NCBI RefSeq assembly: GCF_009828745.1
Contig: NZ_WTSX01000007.1
Coordinates: forward strand, 62,001 to 126,000
Direction: 5' to 3'
Origin: Erysipelothrix anatis
Lineage (GTDB): Bacteria; Bacillota_I; Bacilli_A; Erysipelotrichales; Erysipelotrichaceae
DNA length: 64,000 nt
Part shown: piece by piece, positions 55,602-64,000 of the stretch
Numbering within the stretch: the first letter of the stretch is position 1
How the letters are laid out: each line of letters starts with the position of its first letter
Notes under the pieces: model-generated
Told to the model about the DNA's origin: nothing
Seen by the model: the letters and a program-made list of their open reading frames with translations, nothing else
Database searches by the model: none
Program-made: the position numbers and the translations under genes

Positions 55602-57719
55602 ATGAATGAAGATAAAGAAATTGTTTATCGTATTAATGGATTATCATGCACTAATTGTGCTGCAAAATTTGAAAAAAATGTCAAAGCAATTCCAGGAGTA
55701 ACTAATGCCACAGTTAATTTTGGTGCAAGCAAAATCTCTGTAGTTGGAAACACATCAATAATTGAACTCGAGAAGGCAGGTGCATTTGAAAATCTCAAGT
55801 TATCGGCAGAAAACTCATTCAAATCTAGTAGTGATAACAAAAAATTTGCCATTATTAAGAATAATTTGAACGTTTTTATCTCTGTGTTGCTTTTAATACT
55901 TGCGTTTTTTCTACAAGCTACAATTGGTGAAGATAACACAATTACAATTATAGTGTTTATACTTGCGATTGTTATTGGTGGTTACAAACTATTTATTGAA
56001 GGCATAGAAAACATTATACATCTCGACTTTACAATGGAGTCTCTTATGACGATTGCCATAATTGGCGCATCAATAATTGGTGAATGGTCTGAAGGATCGG
56101 TTGTAGTGATTCTGTTTGCAATAAGTGAATCCTTGGAACGATATTCAATGGATAAAGCTCGAAGTTCAATTAGAGGTCTTATGGAAATTGCACCGAGAGA
56201 AGCATTGATTCGGCGAGACGGAGTAGAAGAGATTATTAGTGTTGAAGATATTAAAATAAACGATATTATGATAATTAAACCTGGTGAGAAGATTGCAATG
56301 GATGGAGTTGTTATCAAAGGTAACTCGCATGTAAATCAGTCTCCAATAACTGGTGAATCGATTTCTGTAGAAAAAGTGTTAGATAGTGAAATTTTCGCAG
56401 GTTCGTTGAATGAAGATGGTCTTTTAGAGGTTTCTATTACAAAATTGGTAGAAGATACAACAATTGCCAATATTATTCATTTAGTAGAAGAGGCACAAGG
56501 TCAGAAAGCACCAGCACAAGCTTTTGTTGATAAATTTGCAAAATACTATACCCCTATCATTATGATGATTGCATTATTCGCTGTGATAATACCCCCATTA
56601 TTCCTTGGAGAAGATTGGTCAAAATGGATTTATCAAGGCTTATCAATCTTGGTTGTTGGTTGCCCTTGCTCTTTAGTCATTTCAACACCAGTCACAATTG
56701 TTTCTGCGATAACAAACGCTGCGAAAAATGGCGTTTTAGTTAAAGGTGGCATTCACCTTGAAGAGGTCGGAAAAGCAAATGCTGTTGCATTTGATAAGAC
56801 AGGAACTTTAACAAAGGGAAATCCCGACGTCACTGATTTTATGATATTAACTAAGGATAATTCAAATAATATCCTTAAAATTATCGCCTCACTTGAAGAA
56901 ATGTCCCTTCATCCGATCGCTAATGCGATAACGAAGTATGCTAGAGAGCAAATAAGTAACTACAAGAGCTATCAAGTTGAAAACTTTCTATCCACATCAG
57001 GAAAAGGTATTCAAGGAGATATTCTAAATTCAACATACTATTTAGGGAATGAAAAGCATATTAGAAATTATGTTTCGATTGAATCTACACATTTAGAACA
57101 ATATCAAGCACTTGAAAAGCACGGAAAAACTACAATGTTCTTATCAAGTTCAAATGAAGTTTTGGCAATTATTTCTGTAGCTGATCAACTTAGAGAATCT
57201 AGCGCAGCAACACTTAAAGAACTTCATAAAATCGGTGTTGTACATTCCATTATGTTAACAGGTGATAACAAGAATACTGCTGAATATATCAGTTCAATTT
57301 CTGGTGTTTCTGAGTATAGAAGTGATCTGCTACCCCACCAAAAACTTGATGTTATAACAGAGCTTCAAAATACCTATGGTACAACGATCATGATTGGAGA
57401 TGGCATAAATGATGCTCCAGCTCTTGCAAAAGCAAACGTAGGTATCGCGATGGGTGGTGCAGGATCTGACACCGCTCTAGAAACCTCTGATATTGCCTTT
57501 ATGGGAGACGACATATCAAAACTTCCATTTATAATTAAATTAAGTAGAAAGTCAATGAGAATTATAAAGCAAAACATCACCTTCTCAATTGCACTTAAAT
57601 TGTTAGCATTGCTATTAGTTGTACCTGGTTGGTTATCTCTATGGATTGCAATTGCAGCAGATATGGGAGCAACATTACTGGTTACTTTTAATGGAATGAG
57701 GGCATCAAAAACTGAATAG
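55602..57719 (+). CDS. cadA: Cd2+/Zn2+/Pb2+-exporting P1B-type ATPase (CadA-like)
   Basis: 705 residues from the ATG at 55602 (AAAGGG upstream); the earlier in-frame ATG lies within the operator. The HMA domain has C16 and C19 (GLSCTNC); six to eight membrane helices include the metal motif CPC in [21 protein letters not shown] is the phosphorylation site; HPIANA is the P1B His-Pro motif. It exports divalent soft metals with ATP and is controlled by the CadC-like protein. Confidence 0.94.
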   Translation: MNEDKEIVYRINGLSCTNCAAKFEKNVKAIPGVTNATVNFGASKISVVGNTSIIELEKAGAFENLKLSAENSFKSSSDNKKFAIIKNNLNVFISVLLLILAFFLQATIGEDNTITIIVFILAIVIGGYKLFIEGIENIIHLDFTMESLMTIAIIGASIIGEWSEGSVVVILFAISESLERYSMDKARSSIRGLMEIAPREALIRRDGVEEIISVEDIKINDIMIIKPGEKIAMDGVVIKGNSHVNQSPITGESISVEKVLDSEIFAGSLNEDGLLEVSITKLVEDTTIANIIHLVEEAQGQKAPAQAFVDKFAKYYTPIIMMIALFAVIIPPLFLGEDWSKWIYQGLSILVVGCPCSLVISTPVTIVSAITNAAKNGVLVKGGIHLEEVGKANAVAFDKTGTLTKGNPDVTDFMILTKDNSNNILKIIASLEEMSLHPIANAITKYAREQISNYKSYQVENFLSTSGKGIQGDILNSTYYLGNEKHIRNYVSIESTHLEQYQALEKHGKTTMFLSSSNEVLAIISVADQLRESSAATLKELHKIGVVHSIMLTGDNKNTAEYISSISGVSEYRSDLLPHQKLDVITELQNTYGTTIMIGDGINDAPALAKANVGIAMGGAGSDTALETSDIAFMGDDISKLPFIIKLSRKSMRIIKQNITFSIALKLLALLLVVPGWLSLWIAIAADMGATLLVTFNGMRASKTE

Positions 57720-57732
57720 AGAAAGGAAACAT

Positions 57733-58023
57733 ATGTACCTATACCCAAACAATCTCAAAGGAAAACCTATCCTTTGGTTGTGGTATATGAAAGACGTTGT
57801 CATCATCGGAATCACGATACTTGGCTCCGTCTTTTTTTATACCCAATTAAACTTAATTCAACCCTTAGTCGGAAGTGCTGTTTACGCACTGCTATCACTA
57901 AGATTTGACGATATGAGCATTCTTGACTTTATTGTTAACTCATGTCGTTTTTTTATAACGCAACCACAATCGTATTCGTGGTCACTAGAAAGGAACTCAC
58001 TTAATGACAAAGATTCAAAATAA
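57733..58023 (+). CDS. PrgI-family conjugal transfer protein
   Basis: 96 residues with two adjacent membrane helices (VVIIGITILGSVFFY and LIQPLVGSAVYALLSL) and YPNNLKGKPILWLW at the N-terminus, as in PrgI/DUF5592-like proteins that precede VirB4 in Gram-positive elements. AGAAAGGAAA ribosome site. It resumes the transfer operon after the metal cassette. Confidence 0.75.
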   Translation: MYLYPNNLKGKPILWLWYMKDVVIIGITILGSVFFYTQLNLIQPLVGSAVYALLSLRFDDMSILDFIVNSCRFFITQPQSYSWSLERNSLNDKDSK

Positions 58024-58327
58024 AGTTATTGGCTATGTGTTCAATGAAGATGGCATGTACGATAAGAAACACTATTTCGAGGATACACCGTCAAACATCG
58101 CAAATTTCATTATTCAAAATTCTAACAATGTCTGTGTTGTTACCGATACTGCCGACACCTTAATTGTTAATTCAACCGTAGGAGGATTTGTAGACCGATG
58201 TCCGAATCAAAGATACCTACAAGAAGAACTACTACCTGTACTGATACCACTGCAAATGGGCGATGTTGAAGCCGAAGAAATCGAGTTTATTGAAACAGAA
58301 TACTGTTATGAACAGGTGATGCAATGA
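58004..58327 (+). CDS. Conjugative-element protein of unknown function
   Basis: 107 residues, acidic, with no membrane segment. It overlaps the PrgI-like gene by 20 bases and the next gene by 4 (ATGA). Not recognised; the tight coupling suggests a part of the transfer machinery. Confidence 0.6.
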   Translation: MTKIQNKVIGYVFNEDGMYDKKHYFEDTPSNIANFIIQNSNNVCVVTDTADTLIVNSTVGGFVDRCPNQRYLQEELLPVLIPLQMGDVEAEEIEFIETEYCYEQVMQ

Positions 58328-58896
58328 GTTTCATAAAACGCAAAGGATCCTCAACGCGTCGATTCTTGAATCTTAAAGAACTCACAGATTTTAGTATTGT
58401 CGGCTATAACAATCATTATCTTATTTACTACTCACTGTCACCCTTTAACCTATCCGTATTATCTAAAGAAAACATTCAGGCAAAAGTATTTGACCTCATG
58501 AACCTTATCAAAGGAATAGAGGTTTTGGAGTTTCTTTGTCTCAATGGTCGTGAGAACTTCCGCTTCAACAAAATCAACATGCGTAAGCGGATTGATGAAG
58601 AAACTAACCCCAAGATTCGAGATCTTCTTGAACAAGATTTAAAACAAATTGATACGATTCAAGTTCAGACCGCAACTGCTCGGTCTTTTTTAATCGGTAT
58701 CCGAATTAAACATGGTATTGATAATGAACTTCACACGACTCTAAATCGGATTGAAAAATTATTTGAATCTCATGGACTCACGATTCGTAAGCTATCCAAA
58801 GATGATTTGAAAACCATGCTTGCGGTTTATTACGAACAAAATGTTACGACTGATAGATTTGAAGATATTGATGGAAAGCAATGGCAACACCAATGA
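58324..58896 (+). CDS. Conjugal transfer protein upstream of VirB4
   Basis: 190 residues, soluble (KRKGSSTRRFLNLKEL at the N-terminus, then LYYSLSPFNLSVLS-type beta strands and long helices). It resembles the N-terminal accessory domain that in other elements is part of, or just before, the VirB4 ATPase. Translationally coupled on both sides. Confidence 0.65.
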   Translation: MSFIKRKGSSTRRFLNLKELTDFSIVGYNNHYLIYYSLSPFNLSVLSKENIQAKVFDLMNLIKGIEVLEFLCLNGRENFRFNKINMRKRIDEETNPKIRDLLEQDLKQIDTIQVQTATARSFLIGIRIKHGIDNELHTTLNRIEKLFESHGLTIRKLSKDDLKTMLAVYYEQNVTTDRFEDIDGKQWQHQ

Positions 58897-60746
58897 AAAA
58901 ATTAAATATCCCCTACTTTTTTAAGAATAAAGAAACCGACCCAGAAGTGCTAAGAACCCAAGAATTTCTTGATATGATCAGTCCTTCGCATATTCGATTC
59001 TATACCGATTACTTCATTTGCGGTAATACCTATCGTTCCGTTTGGGCAGTTCGTGAATACCCTACATCAACGGATGAACAAGCACTTCTTGATTATCTAG
59101 GTGAAAAGGAAAATGTCACACTCAAAATCTATACCCGATTAGTGACACCGGTTGAGGAAAAACGAATCATCACCAATGCCTCCAATAAGAATAAAATGCG
59201 AACCACTTCTTCCACACAAGTCCAAGATACCATTGAAGCACAAGCGGACAGTCAAGACTTAACTATTATGATTGCGAACATGCACCGTACACGTGAACCC
59301 CTGGTTCATTGCGCGGTATTCATTGAAATGATTGCTTCAAATTATGAAGAACTTAAGACACTTCAAAATGATGTTCTGGCTGATTTGATCCGTTCAAAGA
59401 TTAATGTTGATAAACTCCTACTTCAACAAAAAGAAGGATTCCTCTCCTTGAACCCATCAGGATCCAATCAATTCAAAGAACAATTTGAACGTGTGCTGCC
59501 TGCATCCTCGGTTGCGAATCTCTTCCCATTTAATTACTCCGGTAAAACTGATGAGAAAGGATTCTACCTTGGTCGTGATAAGTATGGTTCCAACATTATC
59601 GTGGATTTCAATAAACGATCGGATGATAAAACTAATGCGAATACCTTAATTCTTGGAAACTCCGGACAAGGGAAATCGTATTTACTCAAACTTATTATTT
59701 GTAATCTATTGGAAGCAGGAACCAGCGTTATCATCTTTGATCCAGAAAGTGAGTATATGGATTTAACTTTAAACCTTGATGGTGACTATATTGACCTAAC
59801 AAGCGGTCAGTATAAAATCAATGTACTAGAACCCAAACGTTGGACTGATGATGAAACATATATCGAAGATGACCTTGAGGCATTACCTGAACCCTTTAAG
59901 AAGACAACTGTCGTTTCACAACACATTTCATTCTTAAAAGATTTCTTCAAGAGCTACAAAGACTTTGATGACGTACATATTGATACGATTGAAATCATGG
60001 TTAAACATTTGTACGACTCTTATAACATTCATGATGATACCGATTTATCGTTACTATCACATATCGATTATCCTACACTATCTGAACTCTACGAGTTAAT
60101 GGAAACTGAATACAAAAACTATGATGATTCGCAGAAACATCTGTATTCAGAAGAAGTCATTCGTCATGTTTGTCTTGCCTTAAACTCAATGTGTGTTGGT
60201 GCAGAAGCGAAATACTTTAATGGGCACACTAACATCAAACATGGATCACTGGTAACATTTGGGGTTAAAGGATTATTGTCTACCAATGAAAATCTTAGAA
60301 ATGCCTTGCTTTTCAACACACTATCCTACATGTCTAATGAACTGTTAACCAAAGGCAACACTGCAGGTGCTCTAGATGAATTTTATCTCTTCTTAAGTAA
60401 TCTAACTGCAGTCGAGTATATTCGCAACTTCATGAAGCGCGTCCGTAAAAAAGACAGTTCCATTATTCTTGCTTCTCAAAACCTAGAAGATTTCAACTTG
60501 CCGAAAATCAAGGAATACACAAAACCATTATTCTCAATTCCAACCCATCAATTCCTATTCAATGCTGGAAACATTGATAAAAAGTTCTATACGGATACGT
60601 TACAGCTAGAAGCGTCTGAATTCGAACTCATTCGTTATCCACAACGGGGTGTCTGTTTGTATCGTTGTGGTAATGAACGTTACAACTTGGAAGTCATAGC
60701 ACCTGACTATAAAGAAAAACTTTTTGGAAATGCAGGTGGACGTTAA
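58893..60746 (+). CDS. VirB4/TraC-like conjugation ATPase
   Basis: 617 residues from the ATG at 58893, which overlaps the previous stop as ATGA. Walker A is GNSGQGKS (about 255-262), followed by IIFDPESEYMDL; ALDEFYLFL is the Walker B region, and VRKKDSSIILASQNLEDF the downstream motif. It powers type IV secretion and pilus assembly in the cytoplasm. The whole ATPase core is intact. Confidence 0.92.
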   Translation: MKKLNIPYFFKNKETDPEVLRTQEFLDMISPSHIRFYTDYFICGNTYRSVWAVREYPTSTDEQALLDYLGEKENVTLKIYTRLVTPVEEKRIITNASNKNKMRTTSSTQVQDTIEAQADSQDLTIMIANMHRTREPLVHCAVFIEMIASNYEELKTLQNDVLADLIRSKINVDKLLLQQKEGFLSLNPSGSNQFKEQFERVLPASSVANLFPFNYSGKTDEKGFYLGRDKYGSNIIVDFNKRSDDKTNANTLILGNSGQGKSYLLKLIICNLLEAGTSVIIFDPESEYMDLTLNLDGDYIDLTSGQYKINVLEPKRWTDDETYIEDDLEALPEPFKKTTVVSQHISFLKDFFKSYKDFDDVHIDTIEIMVKHLYDSYNIHDDTDLSLLSHIDYPTLSELYELMETEYKNYDDSQKHLYSEEVIRHVCLALNSMCVGAEAKYFNGHTNIKHGSLVTFGVKGLLSTNENLRNALLFNTLSYMSNELLTKGNTAGALDEFYLFLSNLTAVEYIRNFMKRVRKKDSSIILASQNLEDFNLPKIKEYTKPLFSIPTHQFLFNAGNIDKKFYTDTLQLEASEFELIRYPQRGVCLYRCGNERYNLEVIAPDYKEKLFGNAGGR

Positions 60747-61822
60747 TGGGAAAACTCCTGAAAATTGGAATCTCATTACTTACTACTAAAAATGGTCGAA
60801 AGACACTTTCAAAGATGCTACTGGTTGCAATGGCACCACTGCTTCTAGTGTTATTAATTGTATCGGGTGGTGCAGATGGTGCAGCACAGCATAACAATCA
60901 TCTCATTGATGTGTTATTTAATCAGAAAGAGGTATCCTCATCTGCACCTGTTGAGTATCAAGAATTCATTCAAAACTATAAAGTTATATTTTCAGAAATT
61001 GATGATGAGATTACATCACTCCAGAATGTCAAGGGATTCGCCGACACAACTTTAATGAAAAGTATCATTCTTGCTTCATCACTTGATAAAGATTCCAATG
61101 CTTATCTTCTAGATCTTAAACCATCAGAATATATCAAAAACTTCTATGAAGAAGTTGAAATTGAGTTAGACGATAATCAAGTTGAACAAGACTCAACTAT
61201 AACATCATTTCAAATGATTACGGATATTGAAACGATACTTAGTAACACTTCCAAATTTCTAAACGTTGATATGCACACCAAGAAAGTTGTGATGTATGAG
61301 ATCTATTACGTTGTTTTAACTGGACGAGATAAGCCGCTCGATGGTTTTGTTCCGATGAAAACACTGCTTAAAGATGCCTACATTGAATCTGTGAAAACTA
61401 ACTATATTGGTGGCGAGTTTGGGAGCCCCTTTAAAGATGATTGGCGTGATGATGTGACATCTGAATTTGGTCCAAGAGATCCTATCACATTACCGGATGG
61501 AACCAAAACGGGTGATATGCATCGTGGTATTGATTTTGGGAAACCACTCGGTACACCGATTTCATCAGTTGCAGACGGTAAAGTTGTAGCAGTTCAATAC
61601 ACTGATGTTGGTCTTGGTTTCTTTGTCGTTATTGATCATCGTGGTGGCGTCTTTACGGTTTATGGTCATAACTCCCGAATCTTAGTAGCCCAAGGTAATG
61701 ATGTGAAGAAAGGTCAGATTATCGCAGAAGTAGGGTCTACTGGTGCAAGTACAGGCGCTCACCTTCACTTTGAAGTCATCGTCAACAAGCAACATGTAAA
61801 CCCAAGGGTTTATCTTAAATAA
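60746..61822 (+). CDS. M23 (LytM-type) peptidase of the transfer apparatus
   Basis: 358 residues. One N-terminal membrane helix (MLLVAMAPLLLVLLIVSGG), an alpha-helical middle (about 60-220), and a C-terminal M23 domain with HRGIDFG, an HNSR segment and HLHFE (zinc ligands). It has a single hydrolase domain, without the lysozyme-like domain often found in such proteins. It opens peptidoglycan for the mating channel. Confidence 0.9.
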   Translation: MGKLLKIGISLLTTKNGRKTLSKMLLVAMAPLLLVLLIVSGGADGAAQHNNHLIDVLFNQKEVSSSAPVEYQEFIQNYKVIFSEIDDEITSLQNVKGFADTTLMKSIILASSLDKDSNAYLLDLKPSEYIKNFYEEVEIELDDNQVEQDSTITSFQMITDIETILSNTSKFLNVDMHTKKVVMYEIYYVVLTGRDKPLDGFVPMKTLLKDAYIESVKTNYIGGEFGSPFKDDWRDDVTSEFGPRDPITLPDGTKTGDMHRGIDFGKPLGTPISSVADGKVVAVQYTDVGLGFFVVIDHRGGVFTVYGHNSRILVAQGNDVKKGQIIAEVGSTGASTGAHLHFEVIVNKQHVNPRVYLK

Positions 61823-61837
61823 CGAAAGGAGCAACTT

Positions 61838-62158
61838 ATGAATCTATCTGAAGATCAAAAAATTATACGTGATCTTATTTTATCAACAGACGTAATTCAA
61901 GATTACGTAGAAAATGAAATCAAATTTGAAGAATGTATTGATGAATTTCAATCACTCAAAGAAAGACTGGATGAACACTATCACAGTAAATCAAACATCA
62001 TTGATTCAAGAGATTATCAAAGACTGTCGGAGTTCAATGAACTGTTAGTCCAAAGAAGTTTGACACTAGAATTGGATGATATACCTTGTCCAATATCTGA
62101 AAATCAACTTCAAACTGAATTATTGAAACACCTTAATAAAACGGACGAGATGCACTAA
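61838..62158 (+). CDS. Conjugative-element hypothetical protein
   Basis: 106 residues, acidic and helical, no membrane segment. CGAAAGGAGC upstream. Fifteen bases after the M23 gene, so in the same operon. Not recognised. Confidence 0.6.
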   Translation: MNLSEDQKIIRDLILSTDVIQDYVENEIKFEECIDEFQSLKERLDEHYHSKSNIIDSRDYQRLSEFNELLVQRSLTLELDDIPCPISENQLQTELLKHLNKTDEMH

Positions 62159-62193
62159 TAATATGGTGCATCTTTACTACGAAAGGAAACCGT

Positions 62194-63120
62194 ATGAAAC
62201 TAAAACAACTTAAAGAAAAATATATTAAAGGAATGCGTGTTGAATGCATCGCAATGAGTGATACTCAAGCAGTACCACCACACACTCATGGCACTGTTCA
62301 ATTTGTGGATGACATGGGTACAATCCATGTTGCATGGGATAATGGTCAATCACTTGGTTTAATACCTGAAGAAGATAGCTTCAATATTATCCATGAACAA
62401 CAAAAAGACTACTCAGTATCTCGAGTGAGTTTAGAAATTGATGCAACACTTATTAGAAAAGCAACACTTGATGTACGAAAGAATATTGTAAATACCGCCA
62501 TTAAAGTACCCTATGCAGAATATCATAATTTACTAGAGAATCCCGAATTAAAACGTAACTATATTGCAGATCATGTAGATGAGATGTACCAAGATGAAGA
62601 TGGCATCAATCACTGTATCTTAGTTTACTGTGATGAAGAATCCGGTGGAATTCTGATTGAATCAGAGGGCTATCACTATCCACGTTATCAAGGTTATGTA
62701 AATAATGTTCATGAATTGTTGGATACCCATACTCATGCATCGCTTGATCCAGATGACAGACTAACCAAAATAAAAGCACTAGTAGTAGAACCACATGCGA
62801 AACCCTATGTTGCAATACTTGATAACGATTTAGAATCATTGCAAGCCATGGTTAGTGGTTCTATTGAACTGGTATCTCTATCTGATTCAGCAGAATTAAT
62901 ATGTAATGAGGATGGAAAAATATACGATCTACCGCCAAACAGAGTCGTTGGTCATGACGTCATTGCAGGACGATTTATTATAGTAGGTTGCGATGAATCA
63001 GAACACTTTATCTCCCTCTCGGATAATGATATTCATGACTATTCAGAACAATTTAAAGATCCTGAAATGATAGATCAATCTCAGGTTCACCAGCAACATA
63101 AATACACCATATTATATTAG
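62194..63120 (+). CDS. DUF4314 / DUF6329 / DUF3846 multidomain element protein
   Basis: 308 residues. Residues 10-70 are DUF4314 (GMRVECIAMSDTQ, GTVQFVDDMGTIHVAWDNG). About 80-185 match DUF6329-like text (CILVYCDEESGGILIESEGY). About 195-285 match DUF3846 (VEPHAKPYVAILDNDLESLQ, LICNEDGKIYDLPPNR, DVIAGRFIIVG). All three occur on Tn1549-like elements, often as separate proteins, so this is a fused form. Function unknown. Confidence 0.8.
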   Translation: MKLKQLKEKYIKGMRVECIAMSDTQAVPPHTHGTVQFVDDMGTIHVAWDNGQSLGLIPEEDSFNIIHEQQKDYSVSRVSLEIDATLIRKATLDVRKNIVNTAIKVPYAEYHNLLENPELKRNYIADHVDEMYQDEDGINHCILVYCDEESGGILIESEGYHYPRYQGYVNNVHELLDTHTHASLDPDDRLTKIKALVVEPHAKPYVAILDNDLESLQAMVSGSIELVSLSDSAELICNEDGKIYDLPPNRVVGHDVIAGRFIIVGCDESEHFISLSDNDIHDYSEQFKDPEMIDQSQVHQQHKYTILY

Positions 63121-63129
63121 GAGAAAACA

Positions 63130-63366
63130 ATGAAAAAAGTAAAATTCACTATTGAAATAAGTGATGAACAATTAAGTGCCATTAATCTTTATAATAAAGA
63201 AACTGATACCGATTTGAAATCTGTTATAAACGATGCAATTCAAAGACACTATGAATCAATTGTTCCTCAAGAAGTACGACATTTCTTGGATTCAAAAGCA
63301 GAACAAGAACGCAACAAACCTGAACCAAGTATTCATAAATTTAAAGGAAATACTAAACAAAAGTAG
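63130..63366 (+). CDS. Small element protein (DUF6103-like)
   Basis: 78 residues. KVKFTIEISDEQLSAINLYNKETDTDLKS suggests a ribbon-helix-helix-like start with a basic tail. Ribosome site AGGAGAAAAC. Last gene of the plus-strand run. A DNA-binding role is likely but not shown. Confidence 0.6.
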   Translation: MKKVKFTIEISDEQLSAINLYNKETDTDLKSVINDAIQRHYESIVPQEVRHFLDSKAEQERNKPEPSIHKFKGNTKQK

Positions 63367-63811
63367 CCAAAGGTCACTCCTCAAGTAAACAAAATCTCAA
63401 ACAATATATATGATGAATATAGGGATATATTTCATCGTATTTCGGTACCGAATAGTATATCAAAAAGCGGTACCACAGAAAACTATCGTGGTACCGCCCA
63501 TTTTGGGACTATTTATAGTAAATTTTTGCACTATCTTTCTTGTAAAACAATCTAGAAGATTTAATTGTTTATTTACTTTAAACGTGTGCGATTCTTTGGG
63601 CAGTGTGTGCCATTTTTCATACCCAGATGGCACATACACTCATCCATCCTTATTTAATCGCCACTGTGAGCCTATTTTGTGATATTCAATTTTACGGCAA
63701 TTATTGCGATATTAGCCATTTTTCGACCTTAGAATAATCCGAAGCAGGTTAAAGGAGCGGTAGTACTCCGCTCCTCATTACATCGCCGCGCAATGCTCGG
63801 CGAATTATATA
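63367..63811. other. Non-coding region at the end of the transfer operon
   Basis: A GC-rich hairpin (GCGGTACCAC and GTGGTACCGC, 63467-63497) probably ends the transfer operon. TATTTCGGTACCGAATA at 63438-63454 is a palindrome resembling the leader motif at 2484. No gene recognised; a plus-strand open frame at 63410-63682 has no ribosome site. Confidence 0.5.
63751..63776 (-). terminator. Terminator of the minus-strand gene at the right edge
   Basis: GGAGCGG-AGTACTA-CCGCTCC followed by TTTAA on the minus strand, just past the stop of the partial gene at 63812. Confidence 0.65.
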
Positions 63812-64000
63812 TTATCCAAACTTCGCTAGAGTCAGTTCAGAAATATTATAGCTAATATCTTTCCCAAAATTATTAACAATAATATCTTGTATTTCTCTAT
63901 AATCAATTTCTCTATTATTTACGGCAATATGATTGTATAAATACTCAGATAATGTGTTTGCTTTTATAATTACAATATTCTGTTCTTGAATATCGAATCT
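63812..64000 (-). CDS. 3' end of a minus-strand gene (5' end outside window)
   Basis: 62 codons to the TAA at 63814-63812 (RFDIQEQNIVIIKANTLSEY at the start, ELTLAKFG at the end). Rich in Ile and Asn and soluble in appearance. Too short to name. It points against the transfer operon, so it lies outside that transcript. Confidence 0.55.
   Translation of the reverse strand, partial: RFDIQEQNIVIIKANTLSEYLYNHIAVNNREIDYREIQDIIVNNFGKDISYNISELTLAKFG

Larger units (their letters stand above)
47810..63366 (+). mobile_element. Tn1549-like integrative conjugative element, transfer segment (partial)
   Basis: A long run of plus-strand genes with overlapping ends carries type IV secretion parts in the usual Firmicute order: VirB2-like (53859), VirB6-like (54211), PrgI-like (57733), VirB4-like (58893) and an M23 peptidase (60746). 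The accessory DUF4314/DUF3846 and adhesin genes are usual in Tn1549-type elements. Limits are approximate: the left edge is near the inverted repeat at 47304, and the right edge is unseen. Relaxase, VirD4 and integrase are absent from the window. Confidence 0.75.

Noticed and set aside
55625-56317. Minus-strand open frames inside cadA
   Set aside because: Shadows of the ATPase coding frame; composition follows the sense codons.
63410-63682. 90-codon plus-strand open frame after the transfer operon
   Set aside because: No ribosome site, it runs through a strong hairpin, and the product resembles no protein.

Overview
The window is AT-rich Gram-positive (Firmicutes) DNA. Signs are LPXTG-type sortase signals, AAGGAG-like ribosome binding sites, a lipobox lipoprotein, LytTR and Rrf2 regulators, a PTS permease and a Tn1549-like conjugation module. 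The mix of DPVDPV-linker surface proteins, several GH3 glucosidases and glycan genes fits Erysipelotrichia, probably Erysipelothrix. That assignment is inference; no rRNA or tRNA gene was seen.

Layout. 1-4.85 kb: two divergent surface proteins (a beta-helix protein cut by the window edge and an LPNTG-anchored repeat protein) with DPVDPV linkers and a shared upstream motif. 4.9-9 kb: an operon of a Na+,K+-ATPase-like P-type ATPase followed by two TrkA/RCK proteins. 9.1-10.3 kb: an NAD(P)-binding protein divergent from an Rrf2 repressor over a nested palindromic operator. 10.3-14.6 kb: an operon of a SIR2-like protein, DUF1697 protein, gluconokinase-like kinase and amidase. 14.7-18.7 kb: acetyltransferase, glycerol kinase, VanZ-like protein and two small unknown proteins.

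18.9-27 kb is a defence island: a small winged-helix-type protein, McrC, McrB, a C5 methyltransferase, a divergent Sau3AI/MutH-like endonuclease, a decayed ISL3 transposase and a uracil-DNA-glycosylase-like protein. 27.5-46.2 kb is a glycan region: a broken GH3 gene whose 3' end is fused to an unrelated alpha-helical domain, a lipoprotein, an intact membrane GH3, a GH3-GtrA-GT2 operon divergent from a LytTR two-component system, a PTS IICB gene, and a UDP-galactopyranose mutase-GT2 operon.

46.9-63.4 kb starts with a truncated aldo/keto reductase ending at a perfect 29-bp inverted repeat. It continues as part of a Tn1549-like integrative conjugative element: a thioester/isopeptide adhesin, ArdA-like and D12 methyltransferase genes, VirB2-, VirB6-, PrgI- and VirB4-like proteins and an M23 peptidase. 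A CadC/CadA metal-resistance cassette sits inside the transfer operon. No relaxase, VirD4 coupling protein or integrase is present in the window. The right edge holds the 3' end of a minus-strand gene.

The best candidates for something undescribed are the Na+,K+-ATPase-like pump with two RCK proteins but no channel gene, the TCS/GH3/GtrA/GT2/PTS locus with its candidate shared operator, and the GH3-helical-domain fusion next to the defence island.
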